Origin: Eutrigla gurnardus
Lineage: Eukaryota; Chordata; Actinopteri; Perciformes; Triglidae
Length of the DNA: 64,000 nucleotides
Assembly (NCBI GenBank): GCA_963514095.1
Contig: OY741280.1
Location: forward strand, 9,437,964-9,501,963
Direction: 5' to 3'
Shown: one piece after another, positions 1 to 13,600 of the stretch
Position numbering within the stretch: the stretch's first letter is position 1
How the letters are laid out: the number at the start of each line of letters is the position of its first letter
Position numbers and translations under genes: made by a program
The notes under the pieces: model-generated
Database searches by the model: none
What the model was told of the DNA's origin: nothing
What the model saw: the letters and a program-made list of their open reading frames with translations, nothing else

Positions 1-1642
1 TGCGAGCCTCAGAACGTATATGATTAGCTGCATCAATGACCCTCTGCCACTCTTTTCTTTTGTTTCATATACCTCGTAACAGATCCTCAAACCATATCCT
101 TCCATTCCTCTACTTCCCTCTACTTTCTTATACTGCAGTTTCAATTTCACAGCCAATGAAACCTGTGCCGGTCTTTTCTTTCATCAGCCACTGTCTGTGA
201 CATTAAGCCTAAATGATGATGACAGGAAAATGACACTGCTGTTAACGGGTTAATTATTGACATTTCGGTAAGTGTCTGTGGGTAAATATGGAGAGTGGGT
301 GCTCACGCGCTCACATGCACACAATTCCACAATGATATAATTACCACACTGTGAGGGCAACAAATTGCAGGTGCTTCATGTGAAAGAATCAGTTGGGAGA
401 AAACACTAAATCACCAGATTTCTGTGCTGCTCGAGTGCTTAATGTCTCAACTTAAAATTCATTACGGCAATCATTCGAGGAGCTACTAGCAGGTGTCCAA
501 ATACAGATGAATCAGACTAACAGTCGTCCAAATAAGTCATTTTGCAAGAGACGTGAATGCTGCTTATCCTACTATAAACCATAATGCAGATGCATGAGTG
601 CTGCAGTAATGAAAAACAGGTGTCAAGTCTGAAGCTTCAAATTTTCCATCTGCACTCGGGCCAAAAAGGAACATGAAAATTCCGAGCGTCCAATGATATG
701 CATCAATTACTGCATCCAGTGCCTTCGGGGCTTTTGCGCTCTCTGAATGTGGAAAGAGGACACACAGAAGTCCAACATGTGTGATACTTTGTTCACTGAG
801 CTTAAACTGCTAACATTCACAGCAGGGAAAAGTGTGCCCATTTGACTGCTGACATATAGATTTTAGTCCGTGTGTGTTATGTCATGTTTTGAACAGTGTC
901 TGAGTAGAAAATTGGGCACCGACGGCGACTATACAACAAACTAACATCAAAATGCAGCTGAGACGTGACAAAGAGGGAACGGCAGTCGTGTCTCGTTTCT
1001 GCAACCCCTCTGTGGATCACATCCAGGTACATTGGCCACGACTCTCCTGCACAAGGCGGCAGTAATGGTGCCCCTTGGCCAGGACTGTGTGCTCAGCTCA
1101 GTGTGCTGTGGAAATCACCCAAGGACAGCAGGCAGAAACACATTTTAACCCACGCCGCTGACATCCATCTAGCCCTTGACACCGCAGGCTCAGACCTGTC
1201 TCTTCTGCTCAACAACATGCAGGATCACAATCACAGCGCCTGATTTAGCACCACGCACACAGACAGACAGACAGACAGACAGAGGAGTGTGTGCTACAGG
1301 AATCAACTTCCAACGCGCACGCACGGCGTGTTCAGGATCGGGAAAAACAAACATCTCGCATGAATAATGGCGTGCATTTTCAATAAGCTAAACTGCCAAA
1401 CTTCACGGATCCTACCAAACGTAATATTTGTACATTTGAGATCAAGACGTAGCCTATATATTATGCATGAGATGAGAACACAAAGACTGACAGCATCATG
1501 CTCTTGACTAAATTTGTGGCCAGGCACGTGATATCTACATGTCCTTGCTTCATATCTTTATCACCTGCATCTGCAGTCAGGATTACCAACCATCAATTAT
1601 GTGCCACTGCCATGATTAAGGCATAATAAACAAGACGGGAAG
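1..1642. other. Non-coding stretch, no gene seen
   Basis: I see no splice-bounded or family-like coding sequence here. The overlapping short frames around 965-1367 begin at non-ATG codons, overlap each other and have no recognisable domain. A short CAGA tetranucleotide run lies near 1260-1282. The rest appears to be unique DNA. Confidence 0.5.
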
Positions 1643-1930
1643 CAGGGCTGCACTATTAATCAAATATTAATCACAATCACGATTTTGGCTTCCCACAATT
1701 AAATGAACATGATCGACTGCGATATCGACGTTTAAAAAAAAACGTGTGCTCATCTGGTAGAAAACTCATGCTGCATATCAAAACAAGCGCTTCCTAAAAC
1801 TAATACCCGGCAACGAGTCAGCGATCAAAATGTTTTGGCTTCACTTTCGGGGAGCCGTCGTGCAGCTGCATGCATGCACCCTCCAGCGGCAGCCTGGGAA
1901 AACGGAGTGGGAGAACAAAGAGTAGAGTAA
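1643..1930 (+). mobile_element. hAT-like DNA transposon end (degenerate)
   Basis: The segment opens with CAGGGCTGCAC followed by repeated ATTAATC words and a GATTTTGGCTTCCCAC stretch, a pattern I know from dispersed non-autonomous hAT-like elements of fish. Only this end is visible: I find no matching inverted GTGCAGCCCTG downstream and no 8-bp duplication. It is best read as a truncated remnant. The right limit near 1930 is a guess based on where the GC-rich element-like text stops. Confidence 0.4.
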
Positions 1931-3150
1931 TATACTGGATGTTTTACATGTCAGAGCAAACCTGCACTGAATTCAGGGGAAGAAGAACCTTATTTTTAGG
2001 ATGCTTTGTTAATTAGAAGAAACGTAGCGCAATGTGAAAGTGAAAAGCAGTGAACTGTTACATTTTATTTTGGGTAAAAACTTTTGGGATTTTGCTTCAG
2101 GGAGATGCGCTGTGAACTAGGAACAGGTCTCATTTTGGTTTGCATTCGCAGTAACATAGCACAACACGGACGTCAAAGCAATGCTTTGATAAAATAATGG
2201 TGGTCATAATTTTGTCCAAAATGGTACAGCCCGTAAAGTGAAGCTTTATCCACATGTCTTAATGAAACGGCCACATTTTAAACACGTGAGAAAGCATCAA
2301 CTTGAAGTGTTACAACTGAGAAAGATTTTCAGAACTTAGTAAGTGTACGTTAAGACATGCAAGTTTAATTTACACATAAGTAAGAGCAGCAGACTTAAGC
2401 TTCCCTGACATACTGGCCACACTACTGTCGAGGTAACAACGCATTAATCCCTACTTAGAACTAACTTAGAAGTAACCCCAACCTCGATTGTCTCTTCTTG
2501 GCTGTTTGAAAATATCAATTCGGAGAGTAAAGTGTTTGCACAGGCAATTAACTCCAGCTAATGATAATGAATTAGTGGTATATCGCGCCACCTGCACAAC
2601 AAATGCACGTGTCCCTGTTTGACTCATCGGTATGCGTTTCCTCTCTTTTTTCAAATAGGATAAAAGCAGTGGTGACAGCTATTTCACAACACATTTACAT
2701 TTCTTTTAACTTTTCCATGTATCAAAGCTTTTTTGCCCTATATTTAGATCGATAGGCATAGAGTGATGTTGTGAATTTCATCATAGTTTTCCCTCCCAAT
2801 ATGGCCTTTGTTATAGCTGAGAGAAGGAAGAAACCTGGCTTTTACCCGATTGAACAGCAGACATATTCAACAGAATATAATGTATGCAGACGAACCCGGA
2901 GGCATATGGTGGCATCTCACTTCCCTGTAGGACCTGTTACATGTCGAAAATACAGATGCATAATCAACAGAAAAATTATTTCACCGTTCGGTATTTATGG
3001 AATGGAAGGAAAATAGGGGGGGAGGGGGGTTTGCCCTAATATTCTTTGTTGAGGGGTGGGTCACCCAAAATGTTTTAGTCGGAGGGGGGGTTTCCTCATG
3101 AAAACAGCAAAAAAGAGTATAACAGTACATCTCAGCAACACATTCATTGC
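1931..3150. other. Non-coding stretch, no gene seen
   Basis: Mixed-composition unique DNA. Purine-rich G runs occur around 3017-3095. Short frames are interrupted and start with non-ATG codons. No mobile-element ends were recognised. Confidence 0.45.
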
Positions 3151-3154
3151 TTTA

Positions 3155-3240
3155 AAAGAGGGCTGCAGGGCGGATTCGAACCCGGGACCGCTGCAGGGAG
3201 CCTCGGTACACGGGGCGGTAACTACCTCTGAGCGCACTGA
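3155..3240 (-). repeat. tRNA-derived SINE head (remnant)
   Basis: On the minus strand there is a tRNA-like segment with a perfect B-box-type core, GGTTCGAATCC (about 3173-3183), preceded by an A-box-like GCGCTCAGAGG near 3226-3236. The following text (CCTGCAGCCC, CTTT) resembles the tail of the tRNA-related region in fish SINEs. No body or simple-repeat tail is clear, and the aminoacyl stem does not close, so this is not a functional tRNA gene. It is probably a 5' SINE fragment. Confidence 0.5.
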
Positions 3241-6200
3241 TGACATTAAATTAATCAGTCAGATAGTAGTGCTCTTATGACGGGCGGTGCGACTGGAGCA
3301 GATGTTCGTCACACGATGTTAAATATTAATAACTGATCATTCGACATATTGAGTTGATAAATTGTCAGAGGGGAGGTCATATTAATTCTGCCATGTCGAA
3401 TGCAGGGTCATGTTATGACTCAATCTTCAGTAGTCACGCTGACTATGAACTGTTTGCCTGGCCTCTTGCTAGCTGAAAAGGGTACTCCACATTTCCTGTG
3501 TAAAATGTTGTTTTGTTTTTTTAAATTGTATCCAAACTGATCACAATGCAAGAAAGCATGACGTTGATTTATAATGACACGTTAGCAGGTAAATGTCGGT
3601 TAAAGTATACAGCACATACACTTCCAGACTGCGGGTGTCAAGACATTCAATTAAACTGATAACCAATTTCAAACTAGCTTTCTGAGACCGAATAACTTCC
3701 ACGGTTACAAAAACCTATTTTTATCCGTGACAGTAATTAACCTAAACATCTGTAATTTCACTGCAAGTGTAACTGTGTTGCTGTCAGTGTCGTGTGGTTG
3801 TTTATTCAAGCACACCATGTTTTGTTCAAGTTAATCATCATTCTGTCAACGATAAAAACGGTGAGAGAAATCAACTATCAGCATTTGTATTACGACACAG
3901 CTCTCATTGATCGCCTGTTGATTAAGGTTACTTAACGAGGGAATAAAAGCAAGCTCCCAGGGGAATATGCCCAGCATTGACCATCCCAGTCTGTGCATGT
4001 GTGTGTGTGTGTGTGTGTGTGTGTGATGACCCGGCCTGACCTCCCACTTGGCAAATAATGAAATGCTGTGTCCTCTCAGGTGGAAACTCTGCAACCCCAA
4101 TATCCTTCAAACTTGTAATACTGGAAACAGCTGGCCCTCTTCACAGGTCTCTCTCTCTCTTTCAATCACAAAGGATATTAAACTATCCAGCTTGATCAAT
4201 CAACTTCCCAGACGCACATTTACCTTTCCAATCCCAATCATGCAGCTAATGTACTCCCTTTCTTCCTGCTCAATTTCACCGGCGCCATGATGCTACGTGA
4301 AGGCTGGCAACTTGTGGCGGAGAAACGTGCGCCGCATGTCACATGATATGACTAATTACCACAGAAGAGGGGGCTTGACTTCAATTTCAGCCATGACTTT
4401 CCAGAACGTCTTTATGTGTTGTTTAGGTTTAGGCGGGAGGGAAAGAGGGGAGAGTAGAGGTTTAATGGTTTTCTGTCAGTCATAAATGATGAGTGATGAG
4501 TGAGCCTTCACCAGGGATTAACTGTGAAAAAAAATATGCAGGGGGGGGGGGGGGGGGGGGGTTTGAAAGGCATGTTGCTTACAGCTCATTGACCATTTGA
4601 GTGAATGAACTGCGGTGGACAAACCCCCAGTCACTAAATCTGCCCGATGATCCCGCTCATTATCCCTCTATCTCAAGAGACACTGGATTGAGATGGAAAT
4701 AGAAAGGGAGGGAAGGAAGGAAGAAAAGAAAGAAGGAAAGAGAAGAAGAGAGTCTCTCACGTGAACGGGAGGTTGTAAGGTCAGGCAGCCAGGGGTTTAA
4801 AGGATGAAACCACGGCGAGCAGAGAAGCACGCGTCCCGGCATATCCACCCGCCGGCTGCCTGTTTTGCGGTCTCCTCCCCTCGTCTGCCTCCCCAGAGAT
4901 GAGAGGAAAGGCGAAAAAGAAGAAAAACACTTGTGAGGGAAATGGTGTGAGAAAGAAAGGCTTAGAGCTGTGGCAACATTCAGAGGAAATGGCATTTCTC
5001 TGGAGGAGGCGGCCGTGGCCTCTCTCCTTTATTTGATGGGATGGAGAAGCGAGTTAAAGAAAGTTGGAAAGAGGTGGCAATACGGGGGAATGGAGCAGGT
5101 CAAAGGGAAGATGGGGAGAGCAGAGAGATTGAGAACAAATGGCGGGGGCTTATTTCAATCTCTCTGGATTTCCACCTCTCTCTAGAATTTAGCTCAGCTC
5201 TCGAGGCACGCTGTAAAACAAGCCTGGTATCCTTCCTCCGAGCTAAAAAAATCCAGCGCTTTACTACATCTAATGGGAATAATGAGGCACCTGAGAATAA
5301 TGTCAAAAATATATATTCAAACTTGTAATGGAGCGTTAAGCCCGAGCCTTGTCAACATGGCTAATTATCTACAGGGGAAAAGCAGCAGCAAGGTCTTGTT
5401 AGTCAGCTGTTTAAAGAAGCCTCAAGCAAACTCAGACCAAGCTTCTAAAAATATGTGACAGACTGTTTAGTATTATCAGTTGGTTGAGAAGGAAAAAGGT
5501 TCAAATCATTCCATTCCAAAGGTGGGTTCAAACTGATGTAGTTAGTTTTTAGTCAATGGAGAGATGCAAGTGGATGTGACACTAATTTTGCCTCGTACGC
5601 GAGGGTCCATGTGACCTAAGTTTCATCAACGGGACACTGCGCTTCTAGTGGTGGAGTGGGGATCTACTGCGTGGACCGCGTCCTCTCGGCAGGCGGCATG
5701 AACATACGATGGGTCCGCAGTGGTCCGTGTACACATCCGTTTGGGAAAACTAAATGCAGTAACCCCATTTTCAGCGACTCTGATGTAATAAGTGAAAATC
5801 AAATGTGATTACAGGTAAACCAAACACTGCTGGGAACACGGTCAGTACACATTTCATATATGTATACACATTTTCATCTTAAAAAGGGAAAGTTTAAATA
5901 TTTTTTTTGGGCCACCGCCATCACATGTCAACTATGCAAGTTCCTATATTTTCCCTTCAAAGCCTTCTTCACCAGCCTCCACAAAGGGAATTTATGGAAA
6001 CTACTGTATATCATTGGAACTTTGAAATATGAAATGAAAGGATCACCAGAGTGATCCTCCTTCTGTTTCTGTCTGCTAACTTCACAGAAATATACAGAGG
6101 AAATCCATCTGTAAATGAACTAAAATTTCACATCGATGTGAAATGAGAGCAGTCTAGACCGAATTAATTGTTGAGGTGATAAAAAAAAAAAAAAAAGTAA

Positions 6201-6399
6201 AAAAGGGGGCAAGGAGAGGAGTCCCAGTCTCCTCTCAGGAGGCCGGAACGCGAACGCTGGGGTTTCCTCTGTCTTCTGTCAGTCAGCCGATTGAGCAGTG
6301 AGTCAATGTGAGCAACCTCAAAGTATGGTTCTTGCCTTGGGCTACTGGTATGTACCACTCTCTGATTTAGTCTTTATACCACCCCACCCCACCCCGTCT

Positions 6400-6401
<2 letters not shown>
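3241..6401. other. Non-coding stretch with simple repeats
   Basis: A GT array lies at about 3999-4026 and a 21-base G homopolymer at 4541-4561. A purine-rich GGAA/GAAA tract follows at about 4700-4755. Reading frames across these tracts are low-complexity shadows. 5583-5770 is GC-richer than its surroundings but matches no element I recognise. No gene is supported. Confidence 0.5.
4541..4561 (+). repeat. G homopolymer, 21 bases
   Basis: An uninterrupted run of 21 G follows an A-rich segment. It is one of four G runs of 19-21 bases in the window; the others are at 13732, 27649 and 44690. Confidence 0.95.

Positions 6402-6492
<91 letters not shown>
6402..6492 (+). repeat. CA microsatellite, about 45 units
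   Basis: Uninterrupted CA dinucleotides for 91 bases, preceded by a short CCACC array (6379-6395). The histidine-threonine or valine-cysteine frames across it are artefacts. Confidence 0.98.
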
Positions 6493-6493
<1 letters not shown>

Positions 6494-6731
6494 GTTCAGA
6501 TCCATCTGGGTCCCCTGATCAAAGGAGAGTGAATCAGGGGGCTTGGAGGACATCTTTGATTACTACTGCCTGAGGCCACCTCATCGCCCATCAGCCGGAT
6601 CCAGCCATCATCATCATCATCTACCACTGCAATCAATAAGCTGCCACGAGGCCCTGTAGGAGCTGCCGCCATCCTAATCCTGAACACGTGTCATACATAT
6701 GCCCAATAAGGGAAGCAAGAAAAGGATCATA

Positions 6732-6948
6732 CTGTACTGCAGGGGTGTCAAACTGATCCAGTAAAGGGCCGTGTGGCTGCAGGTTTTCATTCCAACCAAG
6801 CAAGAACACACCTGATCCAACCAATCAAGGTGTGAAGGCAAATCAGTTAGGTGAATAAGTCGAGTCAGGTGTGTTCTTGCTTGGTTGGAATGAAAACCTG
6901 CAGCCACACGGCCCTTTACTGGATCAGTTTGACACCCCTGCTGTACTG
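6732..6948. mobile_element. Palindromic hAT-family MITE with 8-bp target duplication
   Basis: The element at 6740-6940 is 201 bp long and begins and ends with the inverted sequence CAGGGGTGTCAAAC. The two arms are complementary without mismatch for about 73 bases (6740-6812 against 6868-6940), leaving a central loop of about 55 bases. It is flanked by a perfect 8-bp direct repeat, CTGTACTG, at 6732-6739 and 6941-6948. Terminal CAG...CTG and an 8-bp duplication are hallmarks of hAT transposition. It has no coding capacity, so it is a non-autonomous miniature element. The unmutated arms suggest recent insertion or gene conversion between arms. Confidence 0.93.
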
Positions 6949-9900
6949 CATACCAGTTGAGCTGGTTTGGAGTGCGGCCGTTTTGGCTGATGGGTCACAT
7001 CAATGCAGTGAGTGAAATGTGAAATCCTCTCTGACATCTACAATATGTTAGTGCCTTAAAACTGCTCTTGAATGACACTTTGCTACTGTATTACTGTGAA
7101 ATGTATGCAAACATGTCTGACTTATTTTAAAATTCTAATTAAGTGGTTCACTTCATAAAGATCTGTAATCAATTTGACATTCAGGCACATTTTTGGGTTA
7201 ATTAGTGTCAAATGTCATCAAGTGTCATCCAATTTTATAATAATAAAGACATCTTGTGAGGAGGGGGGAGGGATTTCAACAATGACCCGCACTGTGTTTA
7301 AAGATGGTGATGCTCACAACTGTGTTCTTAGGCTTAAACCGTATTTTTGTTTTTAATCCGGCCGCTTCCACCTGGAGACCCTGACCTCTGGTGGTGCATG
7401 CTACCCACTACAATACGTAACATCAATACAGCGTTGAAAGCGCAGCATCTGCATTTATTATGGCATAGAAAATCACACCATCATGACTTACCAACCAACC
7501 CTACTTTTTGTCAACATTGTTTTTTTTTTTAGGGTTTTATAAAAACAGAGATGAATCCAGGACAACACCTGCAGCATGTGATTGGTTACACTGCCATTTT
7601 AAATGAGTGATCACGGAGAGGGTTACATGAGAGCGAAACTTGTCTTCCTAAAATGATTGAAAGCAAGTACTAGAAAAGTTTGCCCACCAAAATACATCAG
7701 AATGATTGAGCGAGACGCTTCAATCCTTACCTTGGAAACTGAAGTTTGACAAAAGAACTCTTGGTCCACATAGCCTTTTCTTTTTTTTGAGCTTTCAATC
7801 ATGTCTTCCTAAGAATGTTCTTCTTGTAAATGAATCAATGCAACCAATGCTACTGTGTGCTGTTATTTCTTTCTCACTTATTTCAAGCCAGTGTTTCGAA
7901 GGGTTTTCATGGACGCCACGTCAGCTACACCACTAACATTTTCATTTCACAGCCAGTATTGCCACATCTGTTCTTTCAGCTGAAATGCCATCTAATTTGC
8001 CTTCCCCTCCCACTCTGCCTACTCTGTCCTGACATTATTGCCAGCACATCTGATTTAATGGGAGAATACCAAAGAAGTGCACACACACTCACACGCTTTT
8101 AAAACATGCACGCACGTTCAGATGCAAAATGGTTTTGTATAAATTGTCAGGAGGCAAGATTTCTTAAACAAGGCTAAAAATCTGTTAGAGGCCCCCAGGG
8201 GAACACAAGGGTTTTAAAAGTCAACTTTCAGTGCAAACGTTGTGCAGTCAAATCTGTTTTTCCCTTCATTCGACAAACACTGTGGTACATATGCTCTCCT
8301 CATTTGAAGAGCCCACATGCTGTCATCGAAAGTTTGGTCAACTGTGTCTTCCAGGTGAAGACTATTCAAAATGGAGCCGCTGCTACATCGTCTGTCAGTT
8401 TGCTGCTGCGGGTGACGAAGGAAAGACAGCAGAATATTTCAAATCAATGAGGTTTAACCACCTTGGAGCGTTGATATAGTCAGCAAACATTATGACAATT
8501 GGCCTCATGCAAAGGTGAAATCTTAGTCGAAGCACAAGTCCAACCAATGTCCACAAGTCATTGGCTTTACCCTTCGAGGGGGCATGAGTTTGTAACCTTG
8601 ATGTCATTTTCACCTGGTTCAAAGATGAATTTGTCTTTGGCACAAGTGGAAAGAAAGGTCAATAGTCCCGTCGTCTGTTCTATTTTCTTCGCGTGCAATG
8701 AGCAAATCTGGCAAGAAAGTACACTGTCCACTACCAATAATATTAAGAATAAATAGTTAGAGCGTATATGCACCCAATGCTCCATTCTCTCCCTGATGTT
8801 CTCCACAAGTTCAGATTCCCCTGATTCCCCTCCCACATGATCATTGTCACTGTTGCTTGTGATTATGTTTTATGAACTTACATATTCAGTCCATGTATTC
8901 ATCAGCTGTGTCTAAACAGAGAGGGAGCGCGACAAGCAGACACAAATACACGCACAAACACACACAGACGCACACAAGCAGACAGAAATTACCTCTACAG
9001 AAAACAGCAGGAGTCGAAATGTGCTTCTGGTGTGAACATCCAGGCAACTGATGGTGTGTGCGTGTGCAAATGCGTGCGTGCGTGCGTACCCGGCGTCAGA
9101 AGGTTAAATATCGTTAAGTATCATTCATTTGTGAAAGAAAGGTCAAAGGGGTCACTGTGCATATGCAGAATCCTGCATTTGTCTTTAAAAGGATTTGTTA
9201 AAAAGGCAAAGTGTTTGTGTTTAAGTGACGAGGAGACAAAGACCTTGTAATGACAAGAAACGAGAGGTCACGGGGTTAACAAATCCTCTTGAAACTATTT
9301 ATCGAATTACATTGTTTGAATTGTGAATCGAGAACAACCCTGAACACGCACAAAGGCAATTCTTTTCATTGGAAAATATCTGCCAAATCTGCAAGACTGA
9401 CAAAACAACCCCTTCACAATGATCCCCTTTCAAAACAAATTACAGAGCTGAAAGCTGAGTGACAGCAACCGGGGTATTTGAACATGAATCACATTCATTC
9501 AAAACAACTGTGTGGCTCTGGCTGGATGCGCCTGTGTTTTAATGTGCTCCTTTCCAAACCAACCGTGGCTATTCACCAGTCCAGTTTTAACTACGAATTC
9601 AACAACCTAGCTTACCATGCGTATCCATTGATTTGCTGTATTGATTTGGTGGTAAGGATATATGAAAAACACAACGGGTCATTTTTTTTTTCCTCATTTG
9701 CTTTTGAAAAGTCCAATGAAGCCATTTATTACATGCGTGTCACGTATGTCAGGGAGGGAAAAAGAAGCGTTTGTTCGCGCACGTGTCCTTTAATAATATA
9801 CATTTGTGTGCTTAATTGTGTGCGAGAGTTCCCTCGTCTCAGAAGACTCATCAGCACTCACTCTGTCAACTTGTCTCTCACTCCCAAATCCTTCAGTATC

Positions 9901-10582
9901 TCTCAAGTGAGAGTTGATTTATCTGACTTGCTCAAGCCTCCATTAAAAGCGGAAGCCAAATAATTACTTAAGGTTAAATGGATGCTTGAGCAGCACATAA
10001 AACCCTCGTTTTGTACCCCCCGCATCACTCAATAATTCATGTGTATTGTATTCCTTTTTTTTGTTCTTTTTTTTTTTTTGCCCCTGCCAGAGACTTGCAG
10101 GGCTGGCAGAGGAGTTCAGAAAGCTTCAGCATTTCAAGCTCTGAAGATGAAAGTCAATGATAGATGATGTATTGACTGCAAGTCCAATGTGTCCTGCTGA
10201 GAGGACATATTGAGACGTGGTGTGAAATACAGGTTGTTAGATCCGAGAGAGTGGGCCTACTGGTTAAACAGGAGGAAAATGCGTTTGTCAAAGGAACAAA
10301 CTGCTTAGTTCATCATGAGTGAAGCACATTCGTCCAAGCAAGTGGAACAAACGGGGATATTAAAGTATGTGAACGCCTACACGTATGCATAGTCTTGACC
10401 TATTTGTTCACAGGTGAGAGAAGCCTGAGCGTTGAGATAATCCTGTTTCCCTTCACTCAGTTTTCTCAAATTGCTCAATTAAACTGTGTAACCAGTTAGC
10501 CTGTTTAGCCTCACCTCTCCCATGGGAGCTGATTAAAAAGGAGAACTTGCCCATATTAGGCCTGGTGAATGTACTTGTACTA
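6949..10582. other. Non-coding stretch, no gene seen
   Basis: No recognised domain or element. The longest open frame (9478-9963, plus strand) has unremarkable composition, no known motif and no splice or promoter context, so I do not call it a gene. A poly-T stretch lies near 10066-10079. Confidence 0.45.

Positions 10583-10617
<35 letters not shown>
10583..10617 (+). repeat. ATT microsatellite
   Basis: About twelve consecutive ATT units. The polyisoleucine frame on the minus strand is its translation. Confidence 0.95.
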
Positions 10618-13600
10618 GAGGAATGACATGCCATACATTACGATGTTAATAAACAGTAATGTTGGAATGAGTTAGGGAAATTGAGATCATAGGAGTCACT
10701 GTGATTTCCTCAGATGTATTAAAAAAAAAAGGGTTTTATTCCACCCCTGCTTTTGAGTTATGAGAGAAAGGACAGCAGTGCTGCACCTTGAGGCTGCAGC
10801 CACCTGTCACCAGGGTCATTCACAATGAGTAATTACATTAGATGTAAGCCCTAAACTCCAGAGGTTAAAAACCACGCCCTCTTCCCCTCCGTCTCTGTAG
10901 CAGGACACGGAGGGGATTAGGGCTCAGGATCCCGCTCGCCACAGAGCAGGAAAATGCTGGAAGCTCCTCTACAGGGAGAGGAATTAGTAGGGGATGGATG
11001 GAGGGAGGAGAAGTTGAGAAAGACTACAGAAATCCTGTGGAGGATGGAGAGAGAATCGGATGTACAGGGACGAGGAAAGAGAGGGGAGATAGGATGAGAG
11101 CATTAATGAGGTGCTCAACTGAATGCTGCAGAGCCCTCTCTGTATTTCCTGACACCAGAGACAAACATGCACCAGAAATAAATGTGCTGCTGTTCTTTGA
11201 ATTGTTGTATTTTCACTCCTCACAGGTAAAAAGTAGAACCAACTCGTTTTTCATTGTTAAAAAAATGCTTGTATGTGAGTTATGTTATTGACTGAAAAAT
11301 AAACATCTTACGTAGTCCGACTTGTTTGGGTAGCTTTTTTTTCACGCCTAATCTTTGTTTTGATGTGCTCCACCTGGGTCGGGTGTGGATCCATGGCTCC
11401 ATTTTAGTTTTGAATACTTTCAGATATTTTCACACTTTCACACAAGCTTACATTACTGAAAACTGAGTTTTCACATGGGTTTGGTTATTTTTGGTTGATT
11501 TGCCCATTTATCATCTTTTACTGGTTTGGTCTTCCATTGATGTTGCAGCCTTTGATCTGAACATTTTTAGGCCCACAACTAATTAATCTCACCTGAGGAA
11601 GGCCATGAGACGTGGTTAAAGCTGGACCTCGAGTTGTTGTTTTTAAGTAAGCACTCCTCTGTTTGAATATAAATGTGACCTGTTAAAATTATGATAATTG
11701 CATCGATAATTCATTCATTTCCAGATCAGTATTGTCAGATTGTGAAGACTCCTTTGTGATTTTGCCAAACCTCCAAAGCACATTTCACTGAGAACATCAC
11801 TTTAACTTACATTTGTTTGTTTTGTTTTTGCCTGTAATTTCTCCACTGTTGTTCAGTGAACACATCGTATTGCTGCCTACGGGAGACGTTTTGGTGACCT
11901 GTTAGCCTCCATGCTAATAAATAATTAAATTATTATAGCATATTGGTTTTGTTGACAACAATGGTGGCTGTGTGCTGAGCTTTCCCACAAATCTGAGCTG
12001 TAGCTGACAATCATGGCTAACCTCCCGTCTAGCTGCTGCCTGCCAACAGATTGATGAGCCAGTGAACTCTACAGACATTTAGAAAGTTCCTTTCTTTTAC
12101 AAACTGGTCAACCATGTCGCACCGTGTTAGCAGTCAGGGGGAAGTAGACATGCCACTACTAGCTCGGCTAGCTCCCTTGTAGCGGCCCCTTGAAAACCTC
12201 CCTCGGCAGTGATTGGTTATGTAGTGGCTAGCTCAGCTGGGATTGCCTACAATTTATCACCATCACTCACACCACTGTGAGGAAATTGTATTGTCCACCA
12301 TATAAAACACAATTTCAATTAGATTCATTTGTCATTAAACACGGATTGTTAAACACTAAACAAATCATGAATACAAATAATTAAGAAATGCATCGCATAG
12401 GCCTACATATAATCATACAGTTCAAAAAATAGTTAAGGATCAACAATCAGGTTTGATGCAGCATTTTGTTGTCGGCAATCGCATCAAGTTGTCCATGATT
12501 ATCATTATGATCATGACCATAGGCACCATCAGGCTCGTCTTTCATATCCACAGGGCAGGTCTCAACACCCACTTAAAATGTTTGCACTGGGAAGCCTGTG
12601 AGCCTCTATTTGTTTGGTAATTTCATGACTAGCTAACCTTCCTACTCTCAGGCATGTCTCCGACTCTGTTAGCAAGCTCTGCATGTGCGTACGCATGCAC
12701 ATTGCTTATCAAATACTATTACATCATTTTGACGTCAACCCTCTTTCTTCATATCCGTTCTCCACAGCAACGCTTATCTAGAAAATGTTTCTCACCCGCC
12801 GACCACCGGTGGACTCTCATTCATCCAGCATCCATAAAGCGAGAACAATTTGCCCCTGTGTGCTTGTCCAGTCTGTTCAAGCGATCCTTGTAGTGCTGTT
12901 AAACCAACACCTCTTTGAGTCCATTCATTTCAAGCGGTTTTCCTGCACAGATATAGTGACAGATCGTGTCAGCTTACCTGTCACGCAAATGTGAAAACAT
13001 CAAACATTGTACAACATAAAAAGTGTTTTTCATTTGTCACAGCAGACTTAGCAATGCTGACGCCTCCAGGCAAAATGAAGAAAGCCCATATCCAACTGGC
13101 AAGTTATTGCATTCTTAACTGTGCCATGAAGCGCCATAGCAGGCTCATTTGCATTTCTATGGCATTCTCACCGTAAGAGGTCGTCTCAGGTTGCCAGTCC
13201 CCCAACCTCAACTGATCTGTGATGGCATAAATTCATCACCTGGTCACTGTGTTGCTTTCAGTAGCTCCTGTTGCTCTTCCAGTTGCTTTACAACTATAAC
13301 CATTAGTCACCAATGTCAGTGACAGACTTATCTCTCATATACTGTTTGTCTGCATGAAGCCAAGTGAAACGTAGTTATGGAAGTTCCCATGAATTTAAAA
13401 TAGGTATTTACTTTTATTTTTGTTTTAAATCACACATACAGGTATTGTGCTGATCATCCACATGTAAGTTGTGAAACTGTTGATACTCATTCTGTTTGCT
13501 CATTCCAATTAATTCTATCATTGGGATGCATGAGCTCCATCTTGGACATGAGCCAGCATCTCTCCTTCAGCAGCAGCACTGCCGGCCTTGGATGGCGGCT

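Noticed and set aside
9478..9963. 161-codon open frame on the plus strand
   Set aside because: No recognisable domain, no splice or promoter context, and codon content like surrounding non-coding DNA; chance length in 64 kb.
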